From positions 1 to 20,582 of the forward strand of contig CAZEZY010000030.1 of the NCBI GenBank assembly GCA_964516635.1: a DNA stretch of 20,582 nucleotides, written 5' to 3'. Position numbers and translations under genes: made by a program. Positions 14,818-20,582 of the stretch are shown here, piece by piece. The first letter of the stretch is position 1. Each line of letters starts with the position of its first letter. The notes below the pieces were generated by a model. The model saw only the letters and a list, made by a program, of their open reading frames with translations. It did no database searches and was not told the DNA's origin. The stretch comes from CAZEZY01 sp964516635. Its GTDB lineage: Bacteria > Pseudomonadota > Gammaproteobacteria > Burkholderiales > Burkholderiaceae_C.

Positions 14818-15408
14818 TCAGTAGTCGGGTTGCCAGTCGGCCACGATGGTGCGGGCCGGCTTGTCCACACTGTCCACATAGGCCGAAACGAATGGAATCA
14901 GACGCTCCTGAGGTTTTCCATCGGCTTCGTATTCGAGGCACAGCACCGAGTGCGGACCGGTGGGTAGCAAGTCCCGAACCACCCCCAGCGGCACGCCTTC
15001 GCGATTGACCACCGTCATGCCGATCAGGTCGACCCAGTAGTACTCGTCGGGATCATCGGTCTCGGGAAAATGGGCACGGGAAATGAAGATGCGTGCGCCT
15101 TTGAGCGATTCGGCCGCATTGCGATCGGGAATGTCGGCCAGTTGGGCCACGACACCATCGCCATGGGACTTGATCTCGGCCACCATCACCGACACGGTGC
15201 CGGCAAATGCCTCGAAACCTCGTGCATAACGGCCCTCGGGCGGTGCCAGAAACCACTCACGGGAGTGAAACAGGGCGTCTGGGTCGGCGCTGTAAGGATG
15301 CAGCCGAACCCAGCCCTTGATGCCCCAGGCCTCCTGAACCCGCCCCACCTCCACGGCATCAGCGGGCAGAGGCGCAGCGGTGAGGCCGGGCACCAGGGCC
15401 ATGGGCAT
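14818..15408 (-). CDS. rimM: 16S rRNA processing/30S maturation protein RimM
   Basis: RimM binds S19 and assists maturation of the 30S head. The 196-residue product has the N-terminal beta-barrel (VEVGRVQEAWGIKGWVRLHP near 20-39) and the C-terminal PRC-barrel (EYYWVDLIGMTVVNREGVPLG near 122-142; RLIPFVSAYVDSVD further on). Its N-terminus extends about 18 residues before the conserved start. A GAGGG ribosome-binding site lies inside the end of rpsP. The gap to rpsP is 7 bp, so translational coupling is likely. Confidence 0.96.
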   Translation of the reverse strand: MPMALVPGLTAAPLPADAVEVGRVQEAWGIKGWVRLHPYSADPDALFHSREWFLAPPEGRYARGFEAFAGTVSVMVAEIKSHGDGVVAQLADIPDRNAAESLKGARIFISRAHFPETDDPDEYYWVDLIGMTVVNREGVPLGVVRDLLPTGPHSVLCLEYEADGKPQERLIPFVSAYVDSVDKPARTIVADWQPDY

Positions 15409-15415
15409 GACGCCC

Positions 15416-15676
15416 TCAGGCTGCTGCGGGCGCAGCCTGGGCAGCCTGCTTGATCAGGCGGGCCACGGTGTCGGAAGGGGTGGCGCCCACGCCCATCCAG
15501 TAGGTCAGGCGGTCCTGGGCAATGCGCAGGGGCTCTTCGCCGCCTTTGGCCAGCGGGTTGTAAAAACCGATGCGCTCGATGAAGCGGCCGTCACGACGGG
15601 CACGCTTGTCGGCCACGACGACGTTGTAGAACGGACGGGCTTTGGCGCCGCCGCGGGAGAGTCGGATCACGACCAT
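15416..15676 (-). CDS. rpsP: Ribosomal protein S16
   Basis: S16 is an early-binding 30S assembly protein. The 86-residue product begins MVVIRLSRGGAKARPFYNVVVAD and continues with RRDGRFIERIGFYNP near 28-42 and the RLTYWMGVGATPSDTV segment near 56-71, followed by an alanine-rich tail. An AAGGAT ribosome-binding site sits before the ATG. It is first in the rpsP-rimM-trmD-rplS operon, a nearly universal bacterial order. Confidence 0.98.
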   Translation of the reverse strand: MVVIRLSRGGAKARPFYNVVVADKRARRDGRFIERIGFYNPLAKGGEEPLRIAQDRLTYWMGVGATPSDTVARLIKQAAQAAPAAA

Positions 15677-15761
15677 GATTTATCCTTCGGGTGGTAGGGT
15701 ATTCCGCAACGCCTGAGACACACGACTGACCACCCGGCCAGCGAAACGTTGCAAACCTCGC

Positions 15762-15791
15762 ATTATATCTCCAGCCCATCACCATCGTCCA
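15762..15791 (-). promoter_or_regulatory. Probable promoter of the rpsP operon
   Basis: On the minus strand a perfect TATAAT at 15762-15767 is preceded, after 18 bp, by TGGACG (15786-15791), a four-of-six -35 match. Transcription would start near 15755 and give a leader of about 80 bases. The -35 element ends 7 bp from the start codon of the divergent acetyltransferase gene. Confidence 0.65.
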
Positions 15792-15798
15792 GCACATC

Positions 15799-16320
15799 AT
15801 GATCCTGATACGCCCCAGCACCGAAGCGGACATGCCTGCGATCTGCGAGATCTACGGTCAGCATGTGCGGCATGGGACCGCGACATTCGAAACCGAGCCC
15901 CCCGATGTCAGCGAGATGACCGCCCGCCATGCCGACGTGACCCGCAAAGGGCTGCCATGGCTCGTGGCAGTGGTGAACGGACAGGTGCAGGGCTATGCCT
16001 ACGCCAACTGGTTCCGGCCCCGGGGTGCATTTCGCTATTGCGTGGAAGACTCCATCTACCTGGCAGAGGGCAGCAGCGGTCAGGGACTGGGCCGTGCCCT
16101 GCTCGCTGAGCTCATCACCCGTTGCGAAACCGCCGGTATGCGCAAGATGGTGGCCGTGATCGGTGATTCCGCCAATGCAGGCTCCATCGGACTGCACCGT
16201 GCACTGGGTTTCGAGGAAGTGGGCATCATGCGGGGTTGCGGCTGGAAACTGGCGCAATGGCTGGACATTGTGCTCATGGAGCGAGTGCTCGGTTCCGGCC
16301 ACCAGACACCTCCCGACTGA
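15799..16320 (+). CDS. GNAT N-acetyltransferase, phosphinothricin-acetyltransferase-like
   Basis: This 173-residue cytosolic enzyme has the full GNAT fold. It begins ILIRPSTEADMPAICEIYGQHV, has the acetyl-CoA pyrophosphate loop GSSGQGLGRALL at 91-102, and has the NAGSIGLHRALGFEEVG segment at 126-142. These are the features of the PAT/Bar/YncA-like branch, which acetylates small amines such as phosphinothricin or methionine sulfoximine-type compounds. The natural substrate is not predictable from this. No ribosome-binding site is visible before the ATG at 15799. It is divergent from rpsP and followed after 51 bp by a small membrane-protein gene. Confidence 0.9.
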   Translation: MILIRPSTEADMPAICEIYGQHVRHGTATFETEPPDVSEMTARHADVTRKGLPWLVAVVNGQVQGYAYANWFRPRGAFRYCVEDSIYLAEGSSGQGLGRALLAELITRCETAGMRKMVAVIGDSANAGSIGLHRALGFEEVGIMRGCGWKLAQWLDIVLMERVLGSGHQTPPD

Positions 16321-16371
16321 ATCCACCGGATCCACCGGAACTTTCGCCGCCCACATGGCACATACCCCAGC

Positions 16372-16854
16372 ATGAATGCAACAACCTTGCGACGCCCGGC
16401 CACCCGAAACAAGAACAAGACCCTCGCCGCCTGGCTGGCCCTGGTGGGCGGCGGCTTCGGCTGGCACCGGCTATACCTGTACGGCTGGAGCGACATGTGG
16501 GCCTGGGCGCACGCCATTCCCACCGCCCTGGGCCTGTGGGGGGTGGATCGGGTTCTGACCTACGGTCAGGACGACAAGTTGTCGTGGCTGTTGCTGCCCC
16601 TGCTCGGGTTCAGCTTGGCAGCGGCTTGTCTGACAGGCATTCTCTATGCCTTGCAATCCCCGTCTCAGTGGAATGCGACTCACAACCCGGCTCAGGACGC
16701 CGACGCACCCGCTGGGCGAACCAACTGGTTGACGATTGGCGCGCTGGTGTTTGCGCTGATGTTTGGAACGATCGGGCTGATGTCCAGCCTGGCTTTCGGT
16801 TTCCAGCGCTATTTCGAATACCAGATTGAAGAAGGGCTGAAAATCAGCCAGTGA
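16372..16854 (+). CDS. Small multi-pass membrane protein, TM2-like, unknown function
   Basis: This 160-residue protein begins with a basic stretch (RRPATRNKNK) and then AAWLALVGGGFGWHRLYLYG at 19-38, which resembles the TM2-domain pattern of a hydrophobic helix, glycines and HRLYLG-like residues. Further hydrophobic segments lie at about 71-93 and 119-143, joined by a hydrophilic loop rich in Asn, Asp and Ala (100-118). No catalytic residues are apparent. No clear ribosome-binding site precedes the ATG. It runs toward the AEC carrier gene, with 15 bp between their ends and no terminator seen there. Confidence 0.75.
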   Translation: MNATTLRRPATRNKNKTLAAWLALVGGGFGWHRLYLYGWSDMWAWAHAIPTALGLWGVDRVLTYGQDDKLSWLLLPLLGFSLAAACLTGILYALQSPSQWNATHNPAQDADAPAGRTNWLTIGALVFALMFGTIGLMSSLAFGFQRYFEYQIEEGLKISQ

Positions 16855-16869
16855 TTCCTCTGGCGGGTT

Positions 16870-17832
16870 TCAGAGCGGCACCAGCCAGGAGAGCACCAGC
16901 ATGACGGCACTCAGGGTGAACAGAGACAGGGCCGTCGATACCCCCATGGCAGCCGTGGTCAGATCCTGTACCACCTGATAGCGCTGGGCAAACAGAAAGA
17001 CGTTGGCGCCCGTCGGCAGCCCTGCCGCGATCACCATCACCACCATGGCCAGGCCAGAAATGCCGAAAGCCCAGGCGCTGATGCCCACCAGCACGGGCAA
17101 GAGCAGGTTCTTGCTGGCGGCCAGCCAGAGGGTCATGCGCCACTGACCAGCCAAAGGCGTGGCAGCCAGACTCACCCCCACCAGCACCAGCGCCAGCGGG
17201 CCGAAGGCGCTGCCCAGGAGTTGCAGGGGCTTGTCCACCACACCAGGCAATGCCAGACCGCTCTGGGCGAACAACAGCCCGCAGACGATCGGTAGGGGTA
17301 TCGGATGGATGAGCGAGCCTTTGATGGCACTCCAGGCGGTCTGCCACAGATGGGGTGCCTGGCCACCCTGATGCCGGGTTTCACGTGCCGCCGCCAATTC
17401 CAGCACGATGGCGCCCGCCGTGAGCAGAATGAGCGCGTGCACCGACACCAGCGTGAGCAAGGTGACCAGACCTTCCTGGCCGAAAGCCAGCCCCACCAGG
17501 GTGATGCCGATCATCACCATGTTGCTGAACGTGCCGGCCAGGGCCAGCACCACGCTGCGGCAGTTGAATCCACGCCACGCGATACTGGCAGCCAGCAACA
17601 GGCCCGCTGCGGCGAAGTAGGCGGCGATCGGCCGGAGGTCCAGTTCGTCGATACGCACCGTGCTCATGGTGCGAAACAGAAGGGCCGGAATCAGCAGCAG
17701 GAAGACGAGATTGGACAGATCCCTGACCGCATCACCTCGTATCCACTGACGTCGGCCGGCCAGGTAACCTGCGCCAATCAGCAGGAACACGGGCGTGAGC
17801 GACTGGAAAACCGGGTGCTGGGCGAAGTTCAC
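16870..17832 (-). CDS. AEC (auxin efflux carrier) family transporter
   Basis: This 320-residue integral membrane protein has about ten hydrophobic segments arranged as two halves with a hydrophilic loop near residues 150-165 (ARETRHQGGQAPH). LVFLLLIPALLFRTMS near 42-57, SNMVMIGITL near 103-112 and AAGLPTGANVFLFAQRY near 268-284 are characteristic of the family. Bacterial members move malate, malonate or other carboxylates, and many remain unassigned, so no substrate is proposed. It lies 25 bp after msrA on the same strand, so the two may be cotranscribed. Confidence 0.9.
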   Translation of the reverse strand: MNFAQHPVFQSLTPVFLLIGAGYLAGRRQWIRGDAVRDLSNLVFLLLIPALLFRTMSTVRIDELDLRPIAAYFAAAGLLLAASIAWRGFNCRSVVLALAGTFSNMVMIGITLVGLAFGQEGLVTLLTLVSVHALILLTAGAIVLELAAARETRHQGGQAPHLWQTAWSAIKGSLIHPIPLPIVCGLLFAQSGLALPGVVDKPLQLLGSAFGPLALVLVGVSLAATPLAGQWRMTLWLAASKNLLLPVLVGISAWAFGISGLAMVVMVIAAGLPTGANVFLFAQRYQVVQDLTTAAMGVSTALSLFTLSAVMLVLSWLVPL

Positions 17833-17857
17833 CGCGCGAGTGTACCGAGGAGCCGCC

Positions 17858-18397
17858 TCATCGCTTCAGCCACTCGGTGTAAGTGCGACGCAGCTTCTGG
17901 ACCTTGGGCGCTGCCACCGCCATGCAATAGCCGTGATAGGGATGCCTGGCGAAGAATGCCTGGTGGTAGTCCTCTGCCCGATGGTAGTTCTGAAGAGGGC
18001 GCACCTCGGTGACGATCGGGGCGCCAAACGCCTCTTGCGCGTCGAGTTCCTTGATCAGGTCGAGGGCCACCGCCTCCTGGGCAGGATGCGTGAAGTAGAT
18101 ACCACTGCGGTATTGCGTGCCCACGTCAGCCCCTTGACGGTTCAGGGTGGTGGGGTCGTGCGTGGCAAAAAAGATGTCCAGTATCTGGCGCAACCCGATC
18201 ACGGTGGGATCGAACTCGATGCGGATGACCTCGGCATGGCCAGTCGTGCCCGAACAAACGTCTTCGTAAGTGGGCTGCGGCGCATGGCCGTTGCTGTAAC
18301 CCGACTCGACATCCAGCACCCCACGCACCTCGACGAACACGGCCTCCGTGCACCAGAAACACCCCCCAGCCAGCACCACGGTCTCACGGGATTCCAT
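17858..18397 (-). CDS. msrA: Peptide methionine (S)-S-oxide reductase
   Basis: MsrA repairs the S-epimer of methionine sulfoxide in proteins, using thioredoxin. The 179-residue product has catalytic Cys13 in GGCFWC, the GHAEVIRIEFDP segment near 53-64, the HDPTTLNRQGADVGTQYRS segment near 79-97 and a possible resolving cysteine in GYCMAVAAPK near the C-terminus. No signal peptide is present, so it is cytosolic. An AGGAGA ribosome-binding site precedes the ATG at 18397. It is divergent from the antiporter gene across 97 bp, where no convincing promoter was picked out. Confidence 0.97.
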   Translation of the reverse strand: MESRETVVLAGGCFWCTEAVFVEVRGVLDVESGYSNGHAPQPTYEDVCSGTTGHAEVIRIEFDPTVIGLRQILDIFFATHDPTTLNRQGADVGTQYRSGIYFTHPAQEAVALDLIKELDAQEAFGAPIVTEVRPLQNYHRAEDYHQAFFARHPYHGYCMAVAAPKVQKLRRTYTEWLKR

Positions 18398-18494
18398 GAC
18401 GTTCTCCTGCCTCAGACATCGCCAGATTCACACAACGAAAAAAACGGGCCCGGAAAACGGGAAGCCGCACGATTTCTGCTAGGGTAGTGCATCT

Positions 18495-20000
18495 ATGGTG
18501 CTTTCGCTGGACTTCCTCGCCATACCCCTGCTCGTCGCAGCCGGGCTGGTATTCGTGAGCCTGCTCGCGGGCATGTTTTCGGTGCGGCTGGGGTTTTCCT
18601 TCCTGCTGATTTTCCTGGTGGCAGGCATGCTGCTGGGTGAAGATGGGCCCGGCGGGGTCGTTTTCGAGGACTACGGGCTTGCCTTCTGGGTGGGCAACGT
18701 GGCCCTTGCCGTCATTCTGCTGGATGGAGGCCTGCGCACGCATCACAGCACTTTCCGCACCGGCCTCAAGCCCTCTCTCTGGCTGGCCACGCTCGGCGTG
18801 GTGGTGAGCGCGGCCATCACCGGGGTGGCGGCGCACTGGCTGCTGGGACTCAGCTGGCCACTGGCCCTGCTGCTGGGCGCCATCGTGGGCTCCACCGACG
18901 CGGCCGCCGTTTTTTCTCTCCTCAAGTCATCGGGTGTCAAGCTGAATGAACGGGTGGCTGCCACGCTGGAAATCGAGTCCGGCCTGAACGATCCGATGGC
19001 GGTCTACCTCACACTGGCCTTGATCGGCTGGGTGATGATGTCGTCCCAGGGCATGCCCGTCGATTTTGCCTGGTGGTCACCCTTATGGAGTCTGGCCCTG
19101 CAATTTGGCTGGGGCAGCGCCATCGGGGTGGGCGCTGGCTGGGGATTTGGCCTCTTCCTGCGGCGGCTCACGCTGTGGGCTCGGCCCAGCGGTGGCGTGC
19201 GCGCGCTGCTGCTGACGTCGGCTGGCTTGAGCGTGTTTGCGCTCACCACCTGGGTGGGCGGATCGGGCTTTCTGGCCATCTATGTGTTCGGGGTGTTTGT
19301 GGCCCATCGCGCCCCCCAGAGCGTGACGCCCGCCATGTCGGCCATGGACGGATTTGCCTGGCTGTCACAGGCCGGCATGTTCCTGATGCTGGGCCTCTTG
19401 GTCACCCCCGCCGAAGCCCTGCGCACCTTCTGGCCGGCCCTGGGCGTGGCGGCCGTCCTGATGCTGATCGCCAGGCCGGTTTCGGTCTGGCTCTGTCTGA
19501 AACCCCTGCGGTTCGACCACCGTGAAATGGCCTTCATCTCCTGGGTGGGACTGCGGGGGGCCGTCCCGATCGTGCTGGCGGTTTTCCCCGTGATGGCGGG
19601 CGTGGAAGGCGCTCGGGAATACACCAACGTGGCGTTGATTGTGGTGCTCGCCTCGTTGATCCTGCAAGGTTCAACGATCCCCTGGACCGCTCGACGCTCG
19701 GGTGTGGCACTGCCCGATGCCGACGACACCACCCGGGCACGTGAGGTGTTTGGCGATTTCGAGGTGCCAGGGAATACCCGCATGACCGATCTGTGCGGTT
19801 TTTATGGCTGGCCGGTCGTCGGGAGCGAGCTCCAGACCGTGGCCGAATGGCTCACCGAGGCCCTGGCCCGCCCGCCGGTGGAAGGTGACCACGCCACACT
19901 CGGGCAGGCCGAATTGAGCGTTCGCGCCATGCAGGAAGGCGAAGTGGTGAGGGTGGGCATCCGTCTGCTGGAAGCCGCCGAAACCGGCCCGAATGATTGA
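18495..20000 (+). CDS. CPA1 family K+(Na+)/H+ antiporter, NhaP2/CvrA-like
   Basis: This 501-residue protein has a membrane domain of about 12 or more helices (residues 8 to about 395). It carries the ion-site residues Thr134-Asp135 (GSTDAAAVFSLL) and Asn165-Asp166 (ESGLNDPMAV), and a WVGLRGAVPIVLA motif near 350-362. The last 72 residues (430-501) form a small soluble domain resembling the CorC/HlyC domain at the end of NhaP2/CvrA. Those proteins are usually near 575 residues, with a TrkA-C domain between membrane and CorC parts. Here only about 30 residues separate them. The start has at best a weak AGGGT upstream. Confidence 0.9.
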   Translation: MVLSLDFLAIPLLVAAGLVFVSLLAGMFSVRLGFSFLLIFLVAGMLLGEDGPGGVVFEDYGLAFWVGNVALAVILLDGGLRTHHSTFRTGLKPSLWLATLGVVVSAAITGVAAHWLLGLSWPLALLLGAIVGSTDAAAVFSLLKSSGVKLNERVAATLEIESGLNDPMAVYLTLALIGWVMMSSQGMPVDFAWWSPLWSLALQFGWGSAIGVGAGWGFGLFLRRLTLWARPSGGVRALLLTSAGLSVFALTTWVGGSGFLAIYVFGVFVAHRAPQSVTPAMSAMDGFAWLSQAGMFLMLGLLVTPAEALRTFWPALGVAAVLMLIARPVSVWLCLKPLRFDHREMAFISWVGLRGAVPIVLAVFPVMAGVEGAREYTNVALIVVLASLILQGSTIPWTARRSGVALPDADDTTRAREVFGDFEVPGNTRMTDLCGFYGWPVVGSELQTVAEWLTEALARPPVEGDHATLGQAELSVRAMQEGEVVRVGIRLLEAAETGPND

Positions 20001-20015
20001 CACCTCAACTTTTTA

Positions 20016-20037
20016 GTCGGTGTTGCAAATCACCGAC
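20016..20037. repeat. Seven-bp inverted repeat upstream of kynB
   Basis: GTCGGTG (20016-20022) and CACCGAC (20031-20037) form a perfect dyad around an eight-base AT-rich centre, in the 72-bp gap between the antiporter stop and kynB. Neither strand has a T run after it, so it is a poor terminator. It could be a regulator binding site; the regulator is not known. Confidence 0.45.
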
Positions 20038-20072
20038 ACCACGGTCTGGAACACGGTGCTAACGTACCGTCC

Positions 20073-20582
20073 ATGCCACAACTGATCGATATTTCGCCAC
20101 CGGTTGGCTCGTTCACACCTGTCTTCCCGGGGGATACGGCCTATCGCCAGGAATGGCTGGCACGCATCGCACCGGGTTGCCCGGTCAACGTCAGCGCCAT
20201 CACCACCACCCCCCACGCAGGCGCCCATGCCGATGCCCCCCTGCACTACGACGACGCTGGTCAGCCGATCGGCGAAGTGGCCCTGGCCCCCTACATCGGC
20301 CCCTGTCGGGTGGTGCATGCCCTGGGCGTGCGGCCACTCGTCGCGTGGCCGGACGTGGCGCATGCCCTGACGGGTCGCGGCCCGGTGCCCCCGCGTGTGC
20401 TGGTGCGGACTTACGAGCGCATGCCCTGGGGCCATTGGGACCCGTCGCTGGCCGGGTTGGAGCCGGCGCTGGTCGAGCGGCTGGCCGATCTGGGCGTGCA
20501 ACTGGTGGGGACCGACAGCGCCAGCATCGACCCGGCCGACAGCAAGACGCTGGACAGCCACCAGGTGAACCGCCGCCGTGGC
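20073..20582 (+). CDS. kynB: Kynurenine formamidase (arylformamidase), N-terminal part
   Basis: KynB hydrolyses N-formylkynurenine to kynurenine and formate in tryptophan breakdown. The reading frame opens at the ATG at 20073 and runs through the window edge, giving 170 codons of an expected total of about 210. It starts LIDISPPVGSFTPVFPGDT, contains the metal-binding motif HAGAHADAPLHY (His48, His52, Asp54) and later GTDSASIDPADSKTLDSH, all typical of bacterial cyclase-family KynB. The kynA and kynU genes are not in view and may lie downstream. No strong ribosome-binding site was seen. Confidence 0.93.
   Translation, partial: MPQLIDISPPVGSFTPVFPGDTAYRQEWLARIAPGCPVNVSAITTTPHAGAHADAPLHYDDAGQPIGEVALAPYIGPCRVVHALGVRPLVAWPDVAHALTGRGPVPPRVLVRTYERMPWGHWDPSLAGLEPALVERLADLGVQLVGTDSASIDPADSKTLDSHQVNRRRG

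Noticed and set aside
15799..16320. Acetyltransferase as a resistance gene on a mobile segment
   Set aside because: PAT-like GNAT genes are common in chromosomes, flanking genes are core, and no mobile element or composition shift is visible.
16321..16338. Two tandem copies of ATCCACCGG after the acetyltransferase gene
   Set aside because: Only two short copies overlap the end of the gene region; this is not enough for a repeat feature or an attachment site.

Overview
This 20.6-kb window looks like ordinary chromosome from a betaproteobacterium, most likely Burkholderiales and plausibly Comamonadaceae-like. The evidence is the high GC content, the order tRNA-Gln – prs – rplY – pth, the linked set ftsY / two M16 peptidases / rsmD / coaD / ferredoxin, and proteins of betaproteobacterial type such as the DUF3422 protein. 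The genus is inferred, not shown. I see no IS element, prophage, integron, CRISPR array, toxin-antitoxin pair or defence island. No intergenic stretch exceeds about 185 bp.

Layout. (1) 1–2518, plus strand: the 3' part of tRNA-Gln(UUG), prs (PRPP synthase), rplY (ribosomal protein L25/CTC) and pth (peptidyl-tRNA hydrolase), with clear terminators after prs and rplY. (2) 2495–6677, minus strand: a tightly packed five-gene unit read as M16 peptidase with zinc site, M16 peptidase without zinc site, rsmD, coaD, ferredoxin. The first three junctions are 4-bp ATGA overlaps. Its ferredoxin end overlaps pth tail-to-tail. (3) 6708–7757, plus: ftsY, divergent from the peptidase operon across a gap of about 30 bp or less. 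(4) 7887–10290, plus: a sulfide-oxidation module made of a small monohaem cytochrome c and a flavocytochrome c sulfide dehydrogenase flavoprotein (fccB/soxF type), followed after a strong hairpin by a dihaem cytochrome c4. A perfect FNR/ANR-type box (TTGAT-N4-ATCAA) lies upstream. (5) 10297–13491: a DUF3422 membrane protein (minus) divergent from a SulP/SLC26 anion transporter with STAS domain (plus), ended by a two-way terminator. (6) 13507–15676, minus: the classic rpsP–rimM–trmD–rplS operon, with a promoter before rpsP and an apparent internal promoter and hairpin leader before rplS. (7) 15799–20582: a GNAT acetyltransferase, a small membrane protein, an AEC-family carrier and msrA (both minus), a CPA1 K+/H+ antiporter apparently lacking the usual TrkA-C domain, and the first 170 codons of kynB (kynurenine formamidase), cut by the window edge.

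How it fits together: most of the window is translation and cofactor housekeeping. The metabolically distinctive part is 7.9–13.4 kb. There a periplasmic sulfide dehydrogenase, its probable electron-carrier cytochromes and a possible sulfate transporter sit together behind a probable oxygen-responsive operator. The flavoprotein also carries a lipobox, so it may be membrane-anchored. I did not find a convincing wholly new system. The points most worth checking are the FNR-type site, the possible lipoprotein form of FccB, the domain-deleted antiporter and the rplS leader.
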